A stretch of DNA of 64,000 nt, taken from NCBI RefSeq assembly GCF_900299525.1, contig NZ_OMKA01000001.1, positions 372,001 to 436,000 on the forward strand, given 5' to 3'. Each line of letters starts with the position of its first letter. Position 1 is the first letter of the stretch. Positions 53,637 through 63,291 of the stretch are shown in pieces. The notes beneath the pieces were generated by a model. The model was not told the DNA's origin. It saw only the letters and a list, made by a program, of their open reading frames with translations, and searched no databases. The DNA comes from Aquimarina sp. Aq78. Lineage in GTDB: Bacteria; Bacteroidota; Bacteroidia; Flavobacteriales; Flavobacteriaceae. Both the position numbers and the translations under genes were made by a program.

Positions 53637-55547
53637 TTATTTATTAATCTTAAATACAACGGCTCCTAAAGGAGGAATATCAACCGCTACAGAATATTTT
53701 TTATTGTGCCATTTTTTTGATGTTATAACCAATTCTTTTTTATTAGAAACACCACTGCCTCCATATACTTTGGCATCACTATTAAATAGTTGTATCAGTT
53801 TTCCTTTATCGGGCAATCCAATACGATAATTTGTCCTTGGTATTGGAGTAAAATTGCAGACAATAATTAAGGGGGTTTCTTTTTCATTTCCTTTTCGCAT
53901 ATAGGCGATAACAGAATTTTCATGATCATCATAGCTTATCCACTCAAAACCCGATGTACTAAACTGTTTTTGATATAATGCTGGGTATTTTCTATATAGT
54001 ATATTTAAATCTTTTATTATTTTCTGAATTCCAGAATGATATGTATACTGAAGTATATACCAATCTAAGTTATTCTGAAAGTTCCATTCTTCTCGCTGTC
54101 CTAGTTCTGCTCCCATAAACAACAGGTTTACACCTGGATGTGTGAACATATAGGTATATAACAATCTAAGATTGGCAAACTGCTGCCATTCATCTCCTGG
54201 CATTCTTCCGATTATACTACTTTTACCATGAACTACTTCATCATGTGATAATGGAAGCATAAAATTTTCGGTAAATGTATAGGTCATACTAAAGGTAAGA
54301 TCATTTTGATGGTGCTTCCTATAAATAGGTGCTTTTGCAAAATACTGTAGCGTATCATGCATCCATCCCATCATCCACTTCATCCCAAAACCTAATCCTC
54401 CCAGATATGTAGGCTTAGAAACCATAGGAAACGATGTGGATTCCTCTGCTATGGTTTGCACATCGGGAAAACTACTATATACTTCTTCGTTTAATTCTTT
54501 CATAAAAGCAATAGCTTCAAGGTTTTCTCTACCGCCATATATATTAGGTTCCCATTCTCCATCCTCACGAGAATAATCCAGAAATAACATAGAAGCCACT
54601 GCGTCTACACGTAATCCATCAGCATGATATTGATCCAACCAAAAAATAGCATTACTAATCAGAAAGCTTTTTACTTCATTTCTTCCATAGTTAAATATTA
54701 AACTTTTCCAATCTGGATGATATCCTTTTTTTCTATCGGGATGTTCATAGAGGCATGTTCCGTCAAAAAAACCTAATCCATGAGCGTCTTCAGGAAAATG
54801 TGATGGTACCCAGTCTAAGATAATGCCAATATCATTTTGGTGAAGTTTATCCACCAATACCTTAAATTCTTCTGGATACCCAAAACGAGATGTAGGTGCA
54901 AAATATCCTGTAAGCTGATATCCCCATGAGGGATCATAAGGATACTCCATCACTGGCATCAATTCTACATGAGTAAACTGCATTTCTTTGACATAAGAAA
55001 CCAATTCATCAGACAGTTCTATATATGATAAAGATCGATGTTCTTCTATCTTTTTTTTCCAGGAACCTAAATGCACTTCATATACAGAATAGGGAGCATC
55101 AAGGGCATTGTGTTTTTTGCGTTTTTTCATCCATGCCGCATCTTCCCATTTATATTTATCATCCCAGACAACAGAAGCCGTTTTCGGGGGATGCTCACAC
55201 CGCCGGGCATAAGGGTCTGCTTTTTCTGTCTTAATATCATTATGATTAGAATGAATTTTATATTTATAGACAGTTCCTTTTCCTATACTCGGGATAAAGC
55301 CTTCCCATATTCCGGACTCGTCCCACCTCACATTTAATTCATGTTTTCCTTCAATCCAATGATTAAAATCTCCAATTACAGAAACAGATTTTGCCGACGG
55401 TGCCCAAACAGAAAAATAAGTACCCTCTACTCCATTAATTGTAGCGATATGAGAACCGAATTTTTCGTATAAACGATAGTGTTTACCTGTTTTAAAAAGG
55501 TTTATATCAAATTCTGAAAAGAAACTACAAGGAGTTACACTATCCAT
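53637..55547 (-). CDS. glgB: 1,4-alpha-glucan branching enzyme
   Basis: A 636-residue GH13 enzyme that forms alpha-1,6 branches in glycogen. Residues 25-125 are a carbohydrate-binding N-domain (VSVIGDFNHWIEGKHELN), then the catalytic barrel with LDWVPSHFPEDAHGLG, the nucleophile aspartate in LRVDAVASMLFLD near 315, the acid glutamate in TIAEESTSFP near 365 and PLSHDEVVHGK. The C-terminal beta domain begins around residue 525. It lies 5 bases downstream of glgC. Typical length for the GlgB family without the longest N-terminus. Confidence 0.95.
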   Translation of the reverse strand: MDSVTPCSFFSEFDINLFKTGKHYRLYEKFGSHIATINGVEGTYFSVWAPSAKSVSVIGDFNHWIEGKHELNVRWDESGIWEGFIPSIGKGTVYKYKIHSNHNDIKTEKADPYARRCEHPPKTASVVWDDKYKWEDAAWMKKRKKHNALDAPYSVYEVHLGSWKKKIEEHRSLSYIELSDELVSYVKEMQFTHVELMPVMEYPYDPSWGYQLTGYFAPTSRFGYPEEFKVLVDKLHQNDIGIILDWVPSHFPEDAHGLGFFDGTCLYEHPDRKKGYHPDWKSLIFNYGRNEVKSFLISNAIFWLDQYHADGLRVDAVASMLFLDYSREDGEWEPNIYGGRENLEAIAFMKELNEEVYSSFPDVQTIAEESTSFPMVSKPTYLGGLGFGMKWMMGWMHDTLQYFAKAPIYRKHHQNDLTFSMTYTFTENFMLPLSHDEVVHGKSSIIGRMPGDEWQQFANLRLLYTYMFTHPGVNLLFMGAELGQREEWNFQNNLDWYILQYTYHSGIQKIIKDLNILYRKYPALYQKQFSTSGFEWISYDDHENSVIAYMRKGNEKETPLIIVCNFTPIPRTNYRIGLPDKGKLIQLFNSDAKVYGGSGVSNKKELVITSKKWHNKKYSVAVDIPPLGAVVFKINK

Positions 55548-55552
55548 ACATA

Positions 55553-56824
55553 CTATAATTTAAATCCATCAGGGATTACAGTCCCCTTTTTTATGACAAC
55601 TACACCTTCTCTTACTACATATGAATCTTGTTCGGTGTCTTCTAGATGAGTTCCTCCATTAATGATTACATCATTTCCTATTCTAGCATCTTTATCGATA
55701 ATAGTATTAGTAATAGTGCATCGGTCTCCTACACCGATCGGCGGAATCCCATTATCACGATCATTTTCTAATTCATTTATATTCTGATAAGTGTTACTTC
55801 CGATCATATAGGTGTTTTTGATCATTGTATCGTTTCCAATTCTTGAGCGAATACCAATTACAGAGCGTTCTATTTCTTTAGCATTAATAATACAGCCTTC
55901 GGCAATCATAGATTTGTTTAATCGGGTGCCCGAAATTTTTGAAGGAGGAAGTATACGTGGCCTGGTTAAAACCGAATTTTCTTTGTTAAATAAATCGAAT
56001 TGAGGAATATCGTCGGTTAAGTTAATGTTTGCTTCAAAAAAAGCAGGTACATTTCCAATATCTGTCCAATATCCTTCATATTGATATGCCAATACTTTAT
56101 TTTTTGAAATTGCCTGTGGAATAATTTCTTTACCAAAGTCAACAGTATCTGGATTTGATAAAATATCAACCAGAAGTTGTTTATTAAACACATATATCCC
56201 CATAGATGCGAGATAATGCCTGTTCTCTTTTCTCATTTCATCACTTACTTCAGACTCCCACCCAGAAAGTTCTTCCAGATCTGGTTTTTCTACAAAAGAA
56301 GAGATAAAACTATCCTCATCTGTTTTTAGAATCCCAAACTGAGTGGCTTCTTTAGATTTAACAGGAATAGTTGCAATAGAAATATCGGCTCCCTTATCTA
56401 CATGCGCATCTAACATCTCATTAAAATCCATTTGATATAACTGATCACCAGATAAGATCAATGCGTATTCGAACTCATGGTTTAATAATTGATACATCGA
56501 TTGGCGTACTGCATCTGCAGTACCTTGATACCATGTTTTATTATCAGGAGTTTGCTCTGCTGCCAGAATATCAACAAAAGCATCACTAAAATTACTAAAA
56601 ATGTAAGTGTTTTTAATATGCCTATTCAAGGATGCAGAGTTAAACTGGGTAAGCACAAACATTCTTTTTATATCACAATGTATACAATTAGAAATAGGAA
56701 TATCTACTAATCTGTACTTTCCAGCTATAGATACTGCAGGTTTAGATCGTTGATCTGTAAGAGGGGATAATCGGGTTCCCTGGCCTCCTCCTAAAATAAT
56801 GGCAAGAACTTTTTTGTTGATCAT
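55553..56824 (-). CDS. glgC: Glucose-1-phosphate adenylyltransferase
   Basis: A 423-residue nucleotidyltransferase that makes ADP-glucose, the committed step of glycogen synthesis. The N-terminal nucleotide-binding motif is LGGGQGTRLSPLTDQRSKPA; GTADAVRQSMY and the SGDQLYQMDF metal site follow; the C-terminal third is a left-handed beta helix (hexapeptide-like repeats, GDRCTITNTIIDKDARIGND). Only one base separates it from the glgA gene. Allosteric control is expected in the family but cannot be shown here. Confidence 0.95.
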   Translation of the reverse strand: MINKKVLAIILGGGQGTRLSPLTDQRSKPAVSIAGKYRLVDIPISNCIHCDIKRMFVLTQFNSASLNRHIKNTYIFSNFSDAFVDILAAEQTPDNKTWYQGTADAVRQSMYQLLNHEFEYALILSGDQLYQMDFNEMLDAHVDKGADISIATIPVKSKEATQFGILKTDEDSFISSFVEKPDLEELSGWESEVSDEMRKENRHYLASMGIYVFNKQLLVDILSNPDTVDFGKEIIPQAISKNKVLAYQYEGYWTDIGNVPAFFEANINLTDDIPQFDLFNKENSVLTRPRILPPSKISGTRLNKSMIAEGCIINAKEIERSVIGIRSRIGNDTMIKNTYMIGSNTYQNINELENDRDNGIPPIGVGDRCTITNTIIDKDARIGNDVIINGGTHLEDTEQDSYVVREGVVVIKKGTVIPDGFKL

Positions 56825-56825
56825 T

Positions 56826-58235
56826 TTATGATATTAGTGATTTGTATATAGCAATATATTGATGAGCAGATCGATCCCATGAGTGATCGATTTTCATCAC
56901 TTGTTTTTGTGTATTTCTATATTTTATTTGATCATCATATAGGTTTACTGCACGTTCTATTGCGTAGCAAACATCCTGCACCGAGGCATTATCATGGCAT
57001 ATTCCAAAACCTTCTTCTCCTACATCAATAACTGTATCCTTTAGTCCACCTATTCTTCTAACTATAGGAATGGCTCCATATCGTAATGCATACATCTGAT
57101 TAAGGCCGCAAGGTTCTACTCGAGATGGCATTAATAAAAAATCTACTCCTGCATAAATGATATGAGATAACTTTTCATCATACCCTATATATGTATTATA
57201 TCTACTGATAAATTTTTCTTGTAATGCCTTCAATTGTTCTTCGGTTTCGGGATTTCCAGAACCCAAAATCATGATGTTTATGTCTGTAGTACGTAGAGAT
57301 TCTTTAATAATATCTGGTAGGAGATCTGCTCCTTTTTCTCCTACTAACCGCCCTATAAAGCCAAAAAGAGGTTTATCTATGTCTAAATCAAAATGATTAC
57401 AAATCCATTTTTTATTTTCGTTTTTGCCAGAAACCACATTAGACTCTTGATAATTGCTAATCACCATTGGATCTGTTTCTGGGTTCCAGGTATAAGTATC
57501 AATACCATTAAGGATTCCTATACATTTTTTTCTTTCATGCCTTAAAAGCCCTTCCAGGCCATTTGCATTTTCTTGCAGTTCTTCCATATAACTTGGAGAA
57601 ACCGTAGTTACTCTCCAGGCACATTTAATTCCTGATGCCAATGGATTTATACAGTTATCCCAGTCTAGCATCCCTATTTTTTCTTTATCAAAAGCAGGTA
57701 AATAATGTAGTTTCTCATATGATAACTGCCCTTGGTATTGTGCATTATGAATAGTTAAGACTGTAGGTATTTCCTGAAGATTTAGATATGGTTTTGTATG
57801 GGCCATCAAAAATGGAATCAATGCCGTATGATGATCATGACAGTGAACTACATCAGGCATCTCATCTAGACTAGTTATCCAATCCAAAACTGCTAATTGA
57901 AAAGTAATGCATCGCTCTGCATCATCTTCATAATTATACACATTGGGCCTATCTAGTACTCCTTTGATATATACGAGATATGCATTGAATCCAATATCAG
58001 GAGATTTTATTTTTTCTATGACATATGGATATCTGATCTCTCCTAACTGTATTGCGCTTTTGTATATCGTTTTGAGCTTCGAATCTTTGACAAATTGATT
58101 ATCATAAAATGGGGTTATTACACTAGTAGTAAGCTCCATTTTGTTTTGGTATTTTGGCAAAGCCCCTACAACATCTGCCAGCCCACCAACTTTGGCAATG
58201 GGATAACATTCAAAACTTGTATGAAGAATATTCAT
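56826..58235 (-). CDS. glgA: Glycogen synthase
   Basis: A 469-residue GT5 glucosyltransferase with the ADP-glucose-binding motif K15-V-G-G-L19 (AKVGGLADVVGALP). The C-terminal nucleotide-sugar site is seen as FIGRLVGEKGADLLPDII and the catalytic glutamate in LLMPSRVEPCGLNQMYALRY. It adds glucose to growing glycogen. It is the first gene of the glgA-glgC-glgB-GH31 operon; the 274-bp gap upstream (58236-58509) has no gene and probably holds the promoter. Confidence 0.95.
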   Translation of the reverse strand: MNILHTSFECYPIAKVGGLADVVGALPKYQNKMELTTSVITPFYDNQFVKDSKLKTIYKSAIQLGEIRYPYVIEKIKSPDIGFNAYLVYIKGVLDRPNVYNYEDDAERCITFQLAVLDWITSLDEMPDVVHCHDHHTALIPFLMAHTKPYLNLQEIPTVLTIHNAQYQGQLSYEKLHYLPAFDKEKIGMLDWDNCINPLASGIKCAWRVTTVSPSYMEELQENANGLEGLLRHERKKCIGILNGIDTYTWNPETDPMVISNYQESNVVSGKNENKKWICNHFDLDIDKPLFGFIGRLVGEKGADLLPDIIKESLRTTDINIMILGSGNPETEEQLKALQEKFISRYNTYIGYDEKLSHIIYAGVDFLLMPSRVEPCGLNQMYALRYGAIPIVRRIGGLKDTVIDVGEEGFGICHDNASVQDVCYAIERAVNLYDDQIKYRNTQKQVMKIDHSWDRSAHQYIAIYKSLIS

Positions 58236-58509
58236 GAATAAAACGAACCTATTTTTTTAACTTGTTTTTATTGATTTAAAAATCATTTAAAACTATGAAA
58301 AACCCAATAGATACTGACTGTAATTATCTCAAAAACAAGCAGTGTTAATGATTATTTAATAAAAAAATAACCAAAAAATTTCATTATCAACATTCAGTGA
58401 AGAATTCGCAATAGAAAGAACTATATTATATCAATTTATAACTAGTTAGTATTAAGATTAGATTCTGTTGAAAAGTAAAAATCCTAATATTTTATCTTAG
58501 AACTCATCT

Positions 58510-59310
58510 TTACTTATTAATAGTTCGCAGTGCTTTTTTAAGAATATATTGTGTTTCTTTGGTAGTAGATTCTTTTGCCCATCTGGCACATATATCTTTG
58601 ACCCAATCAGGTCTGGTTTTGCTGGCATCATTTAGCCAGTTGCCAACAGAGTCCCTAACATATTTAGAAGAATCCGATTTAAGAGGGTCTAGTAATGAAA
58701 TCCCTTTTTCTGGATGTTCTTTGAGTTCATCTATTTTTTTGGTCCACACTCCTATCGGTCTGGTAGTTTCTACAGCATATCGTCTAATATTTTCATCAGT
58801 ACTACAAGTCCATTCTGATAAAATATCTATTGCCATATCCAGATTCTCAATAATAGCTTCTTTACAGGCAAATATTGCTACTTCTCTAACTCCAAAGTGT
58901 ACATCTGCTGCATAAGGAGCAATGACATTAAGTTTTTCATCAATTTTGCTTTCTCGAAGACCTACCCAATATGTAGCCCAGCATCGTGGTACATCAGAAA
59001 TATGATTAGAAAGGTAATCAATAATACTTTGGTCATTGGTTAGTTGTAAAAATGTCATTCCTATAACTTTGGTATTAGCATTAGCAGAAGGCTTCTTTTG
59101 GGCTGACACGGCCTCATAAAAGCTATCATACCAATCCAACTTTTTTACATCATCAAGGACTTTTTTTAAAAGTACTAACTGATCCACAGTAAGCCACTCC
59201 ATAAGATTTGCAGTTTGGATCAATCCTTTATTTAAATAGGATATAACTTCGGCATCAAGGTCTTTAAAACTTCTGGCTCCTTTTCTATTAAGAATATGTT
59301 CTGGAATCAT
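58510..59310 (-). CDS. DNA alkylation repair protein (AlkD-like HEAT repeats)
   Basis: A 266-residue helical protein made of HEAT-like repeats, seen in PRCWATYWVGLRESKIDEKL, VREVAIFACKEAIIENLDMA and NIRRYAVETTRPIGVWTKKI. This arrangement, with conserved aromatic residues and Arg/Asp in the concave face, matches the AlkC/AlkD-like DNA glycosylase family that removes alkylated bases without base flipping. Whether it is catalytically AlkC- or AlkD-like cannot be fixed. It is a single gene between the glycogen operon and a small unknown gene. Confidence 0.8.
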   Translation of the reverse strand: MIPEHILNRKGARSFKDLDAEVISYLNKGLIQTANLMEWLTVDQLVLLKKVLDDVKKLDWYDSFYEAVSAQKKPSANANTKVIGMTFLQLTNDQSIIDYLSNHISDVPRCWATYWVGLRESKIDEKLNVIAPYAADVHFGVREVAIFACKEAIIENLDMAIDILSEWTCSTDENIRRYAVETTRPIGVWTKKIDELKEHPEKGISLLDPLKSDSSKYVRDSVGNWLNDASKTRPDWVKDICARWAKESTTKETQYILKKALRTINK

Positions 59311-59424
59311 AGTAATGATATGTATGTAATATACTTTTTCAAATGTAACGAAATAGGATATAGTTAAGAAAAGTAAATTCCTTAACCCCCTTCCTAGAAG
59401 AGGGTATTTTAATACTTAAAAAAA

Positions 59425-59739
59425 TTATTCTTCAAATTGATTAAAAGTATCAAAGTGATGCATTTGAACTGATTCGGGTTTAATGATACTAAAAGCCGAA
59501 GTTGCTATATCGTTTTTCATAATATCTGTAGCTGCATCTTTAGCAGATTTCATATCGGTCCAATACACAATATCTATATATTTTCCATCTCCATTTTTTG
59601 CTGTAGTTCTTTCTATAAATCCGTAATATAGTTTTAAAACATCATTTAAAGAAGATAATGCTTTTTCGGCTTCTGTATTTGAGTATCCTGGATTTACTTC
59701 AAATAATACAACTTCTACTACTTTACTTCTGGTTTTCAT
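59425..59739 (-). CDS. Dimeric alpha-beta-barrel (ABM-like) protein
   Basis: A protein of about 104 residues. ATG 59739 (MKTRSKVVEVVLFEVNPGYS) was chosen because it begins the first strand; the longer frame adds 18 unlikely residues. The pattern of strand, helix, strand (VVEVVLFEVNP, YSNTEAEKALSSLNDVLK, KYIDIVYWTDMKSAKDAATD, HHFDTFN) matches the ferredoxin-like dimeric barrel of antibiotic-biosynthesis-monooxygenase-like proteins. No metal or heme site is evident. It lies downstream of the WYL regulator gene, 126 bases away, and may be under its control. Confidence 0.6.
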   Translation of the reverse strand: MKTRSKVVEVVLFEVNPGYSNTEAEKALSSLNDVLKLYYGFIERTTAKNGDGKYIDIVYWTDMKSAKDAATDIMKNDIATSAFSIIKPESVQMHHFDTFNQFEE

Positions 59740-59865
59740 TAACAAAGGGTTTTGATTAAGTTTTGTTGCACAATTAAACAATAGGCTTACCATAATTGAT
59801 TAGGATTAATTGTTTGTTATTTATGATTTTCATCAAAACTAAATCACACCTATGACAACCCTATG

Positions 59866-60582
59866 TCAGTAGTATTTTTCTTTTGGGAAAGTTGAATAGC
59901 TACACTCTTCGGCTCTTTTTTTGTAATAGTCTTCCAGGCTAAAATGTTTAGGAGAAAAAAGCTCTTGAGTTTCAATAAGATTAACAATACGATCTGTTCT
60001 AAACTCACGGTAATCTTTTCTTAATCTACAATGAGCAATCATAATCCAGGTATTGTTAGTAAAATAAGCTCCAAGTGGTTCAATCAGCCTTTTACTATAC
60101 TCCCCGGATGCTTTGGTATATTGGATTTCGAGCACTCTAAAATCTGTAATTGCTTGTTGAATAACAGATAAAGAAGTACTTGGGTGAATTGCAGTTCTGT
60201 TATATGTAAAAACACGTTCTTCGAGAATTTTGAGTTTTTCTTTTTGTGTAGTTTTAAGTACTGCAATTACTTTATCTATAGCTTCCTGATATTCATTAAT
60301 CAGGGATTGGTCATTATTTGTTTTTATAATCTTGGACGCAGTAAGTAGTGCATTTGCCTCTTTTTCGGTAAACATAACTGGTGGTAAAGAGTATCCATCT
60401 ACCAGATAATATCCTGTACCTGCTTCGGCTCCTATTGGAACTCCTGCATCAGTAAGAGCTTGCATATCTCTATATATAGTACGTAAACTCACATCAAACT
60501 TGTTTGCAAGTTCTGCTGCTTGAACAACTTTTTTGGATTGTAATTTTACTAATATGGCTGTTAATCGATGTAAACGTTTCAT
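59866..60582 (-). CDS. WYL-domain transcriptional regulator (YafY-like)
   Basis: A 238-residue regulator. Residues 1-65 are a DeoR-type winged helix (VVQAAELANKFDVSLRTIYR, later DMQALTDAGVPIGAEAGTGY). Residues 140-225 are a WYL domain (LIEPLGAYFTNNTWIMIAHC, RLRKDYREFRTDRI), a ligand-sensing module related to Sm folds. Such proteins control nearby genes in response to nucleotide or other ligands. The start overlaps the antiporter gene by a single base, so it is likely translated with it and may regulate it or the small barrel protein downstream. Confidence 0.85.
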   Translation of the reverse strand: MKRLHRLTAILVKLQSKKVVQAAELANKFDVSLRTIYRDMQALTDAGVPIGAEAGTGYYLVDGYSLPPVMFTEKEANALLTASKIIKTNNDQSLINEYQEAIDKVIAVLKTTQKEKLKILEERVFTYNRTAIHPSTSLSVIQQAITDFRVLEIQYTKASGEYSKRLIEPLGAYFTNNTWIMIAHCRLRKDYREFRTDRIVNLIETQELFSPKHFSLEDYYKKRAEECSYSTFPKEKYY

Positions 60583-61898
60583 TATTCGGTTTCATGTTCA
60601 TCAGATGATGGTAAAGCATCATCAATTTCACTTAGATCTGTTGTGTTATTAATAAAGTATTCGGTTTCTTCTATACTTTCATTGGGCTCTGCTGTTTCCA
60701 ATTCTTGAGTTGGATTCATTTTTTTGTCTCTTATCATCCCTCCTGTCATAATCAAACTGGTACCTATAATTACAAATAACAATATTCCCGGTTCGAACCC
60801 TTCAATCATAGCTTCTGCAGGAATAGCATAAAATAAAAGTACTGTAATTAATCCCCTTGGTGCAATAAACAATTGAGGTGAAATATCTTTTCCCATAAAA
60901 AGGCGTAGCAACCCATATCGTATAACATAAATAGAGATTAATATCAAAAGACTAATCAAAGTAACTTTTAGACTTAACAAAGAAGAAAGCACAATTGTAA
61001 TTCCAAAAATCACAAAGAATAATGTACGTACTACAAAGGCTGTTTCGGCAGTAATTACATGCAACTCATGATAGATAGATTTTGCTTTTTCGAGATGAAG
61101 ATATCCTCTAAGTTTTCCTTGGAAAAATAATTTCATATTGGCAATAACTAATCCAAAGATCAGAATAATTATTAATGATGATAAGTGCATTTTTTTCCCT
61201 AAAGCATACAATAGTAATAGTACTGCGATAAGTAAAAACAGTTTTACCTGGCTTTTGATCTTCTGAAATATCAGAATAATTGCATAACTAGCTACCAATG
61301 AAATTACAATCGTAAGAATTAGATTAAGAAAAAAGCCACCTACTCCCGAATCTTCTGCCGGATTTAATCTTCCGGTAAGGAAATAAAACAACATAATTCC
61401 CAGAATATCAGAAAATGTACTTTCATAGATATGAAATTCCTTTTTTGCAATTGGTAGTGATGATACGCTGGGTATAATAATTGCACTGGATAATATAGAT
61501 AGTGGTGTAGCATACAACCATGCAGACTGCATTGTCATTCCTTTTACTAGTGCTTTTAAAATCACTGCTGCTATAAATGTAGAGGCTACCAGTCCGATTA
61601 AAGCAATGGCCATCGATTTAAGAATGGGCATGAGTTTATCACTTTTTAACTCTAACTCTAAGGCTGCTTCGAGAACGATCATAATTAATCCAACAATACC
61701 TAATACTTCGAGCATTGGGAAAAAATCAATCGTATCACCTCCAAAAGCTTTAAGAATATATTGTATAATAATTCCCAGAATAATTAATAGTAGTACAGCA
61801 GGAACATTAGTCTTTTTGGCAACTCCATTAAAAATAAAGGATAAGATGATGATAAGTGAAATTCCTATAATAACATTGTAAGAAGAGAAAATTTCCAT
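60582..61898 (-). CDS. Cation/proton antiporter, CPA family
   Basis: A 438-residue membrane protein with 11-13 predicted helices: FIFNGVAKKTNVPAVLLLII (helices 1-2), MLEVLGIVGLIMIVLEAALE (helix 3 with a buried acidic LEAALELEL), STFSDILGIMLFYFL (helices 5-6, with the conserved aspartate of the family in FSDIL). The C-terminal 45 residues are hydrophilic and acidic. Members exchange Na+ or K+ for H+. A WYL regulator gene follows with a one-base overlap. Ion specificity cannot be told. Confidence 0.85.
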   Translation of the reverse strand: MEIFSSYNVIIGISLIIILSFIFNGVAKKTNVPAVLLLIILGIIIQYILKAFGGDTIDFFPMLEVLGIVGLIMIVLEAALELELKSDKLMPILKSMAIALIGLVASTFIAAVILKALVKGMTMQSAWLYATPLSILSSAIIIPSVSSLPIAKKEFHIYESTFSDILGIMLFYFLTGRLNPAEDSGVGGFFLNLILTIVISLVASYAIILIFQKIKSQVKLFLLIAVLLLLYALGKKMHLSSLIIILIFGLVIANMKLFFQGKLRGYLHLEKAKSIYHELHVITAETAFVVRTLFFVIFGITIVLSSLLSLKVTLISLLILISIYVIRYGLLRLFMGKDISPQLFIAPRGLITVLLFYAIPAEAMIEGFEPGILLFVIIGTSLIMTGGMIRDKKMNPTQELETAEPNESIEETEYFINNTTDLSEIDDALPSSDEHETE

Positions 61899-62152
61899 AA
61901 GGAGGTCTTGGTTGATTATATTAGATGATCTATAAACGAATGAAAAGATAGTAAATTATTTTAAAGTAAAAGAGTTACCATCAACTACTTTATAGTTTGA
62001 AATAAGTATACTCCAGAGGTAGAGGTTTTTATGAAAATATAATCACAATACTATAAAATTGACTCACGGTATTCGCTATACTATCTACAGTACCACTTAT
62101 TTTGATATTGTATCAGATGTAATTACCTACTAGCGTATTTTATTTTAGAAAA

Positions 62153-63046
62153 TTACCTCCATTGTAAAAGAGATAAACCGATTCCCACGGTAGTTTGTCT
62201 ATGATTATAATCTATAAGGCTTTCTCCATATCCATGAAATACTTGTGCATGAATCTGTAATAGATCCAGTACTTTAATAGCATAATCCAATTTAATACTA
62301 CCCCGATTTCTACTTCCTCCTCGTAATGAGTGCCTTGCTATTATACTTACATCATGTCTCCCTCTAGAGAATGCAGATAAAAGTTCAACACGTCCTATAT
62401 AATTTTCTATTCCTGGGTTGTTGTCTTCTATTGGAGTTTCTTGTACACGCCACCATGGCCGTAGTACAATGCTTAAAGAAGGGGTTTCCCATCCAACCTG
62501 TAAAATAACTCGGTTCCAGCTTCTGGATAAAGGATTTGACCTCCCATTACTTTGATGATTAACACCAACCCCTGCAAATACACCATTCAGTCCCCAAATT
62601 TTATAGGCTGTAGGAAAGGTTAGCATAAATTCTGGTTCGTAATTAGTTTCTCTAAAGGGTCTGGAGATATGTGCGCTGTATAGTTGCCATCTAGAAGATT
62701 GGGTATAGGCAGCCCATAAATCACCACCAATCTTTTTACCAAATATGTTTCTTACAGCTCTGGTTTTAAAACTAAGTTGAAACTTTAATTCTGTATTAGT
62801 AAAATCAGAGGGTTCATCTACAGAATTTATTGGATTGTCACTTATGGGTTGATTATTTATATCACTAGTATAGTTGGCCAGCAAGAAATAGACAGGTTTG
62901 TACGGTACTATTTTAAAAAGTTTAATAGTATCATTATTGATTAACCAACGTTGGGATAAATTTCCTCCCGGATCATGGATTATGGTTTGCCCCAAACTAA
63001 AAGAATAGGTAAAAACCAATAAAATTAGAGAAATACATACTTTCAC
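62153..63046 (-). CDS. Outer-membrane phospholipase A (PldA-like)
   Basis: A 297-residue outer-membrane beta-barrel with a signal peptide (LVFTYSFSLGQ, cleavage near 20). The catalytic motif is H164-x-S166 in GVGVNHQSNGRSNPLSRSW, as in OMPLA, in which the His-Ser pair sits on the outer rim. Further strands such as WQLYSAHISRPFRETNYEPE and EPEFMLTFPTAYKI precede it. The enzyme cleaves phospholipids in the outer leaflet when the membrane is disturbed. It is a single gene; the 254-bp gap 61899-62152 beside it shows no feature. Confidence 0.88.
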   Translation of the reverse strand: MKVCISLILLVFTYSFSLGQTIIHDPGGNLSQRWLINNDTIKLFKIVPYKPVYFLLANYTSDINNQPISDNPINSVDEPSDFTNTELKFQLSFKTRAVRNIFGKKIGGDLWAAYTQSSRWQLYSAHISRPFRETNYEPEFMLTFPTAYKIWGLNGVFAGVGVNHQSNGRSNPLSRSWNRVILQVGWETPSLSIVLRPWWRVQETPIEDNNPGIENYIGRVELLSAFSRGRHDVSIIARHSLRGGSRNRGSIKLDYAIKVLDLLQIHAQVFHGYGESLIDYNHRQTTVGIGLSLLQWR

Positions 63047-63210
63047 TAGTGCAATTTTCTTATTCTTAATACTTAACTATATTGAAAATGATTCCTAAAT
63101 ATTCTAAATGAGGTATATATTGTAGTTTTAAAAATGTAGGATGGTGTAAATATACATACTTTTAACAAGTAACTATTTATGAAGTATAGTAATTATTTGT
63201 ACACTATAAT

Positions 63211-63242
63211 AGAGTGGATATCTTATAGAAGATATCCACTCT
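63211..63242. terminator. Perfect hairpin after the DUF5916-like gene
   Basis: AGAGTGGATATCTT-ATAG-AAGATATCCACTCT, a perfect 14-bp stem, 50 bases after the stop of the 63292 gene on the minus strand. The T-rich side (ATTCCTTTTTCTC) follows it on the plus strand. Confidence 0.6.
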
Positions 63243-63291
63243 ATTCCTTTTTCTCTATTTGTAATTAGATTTCTTTATAAAAAATCAATGA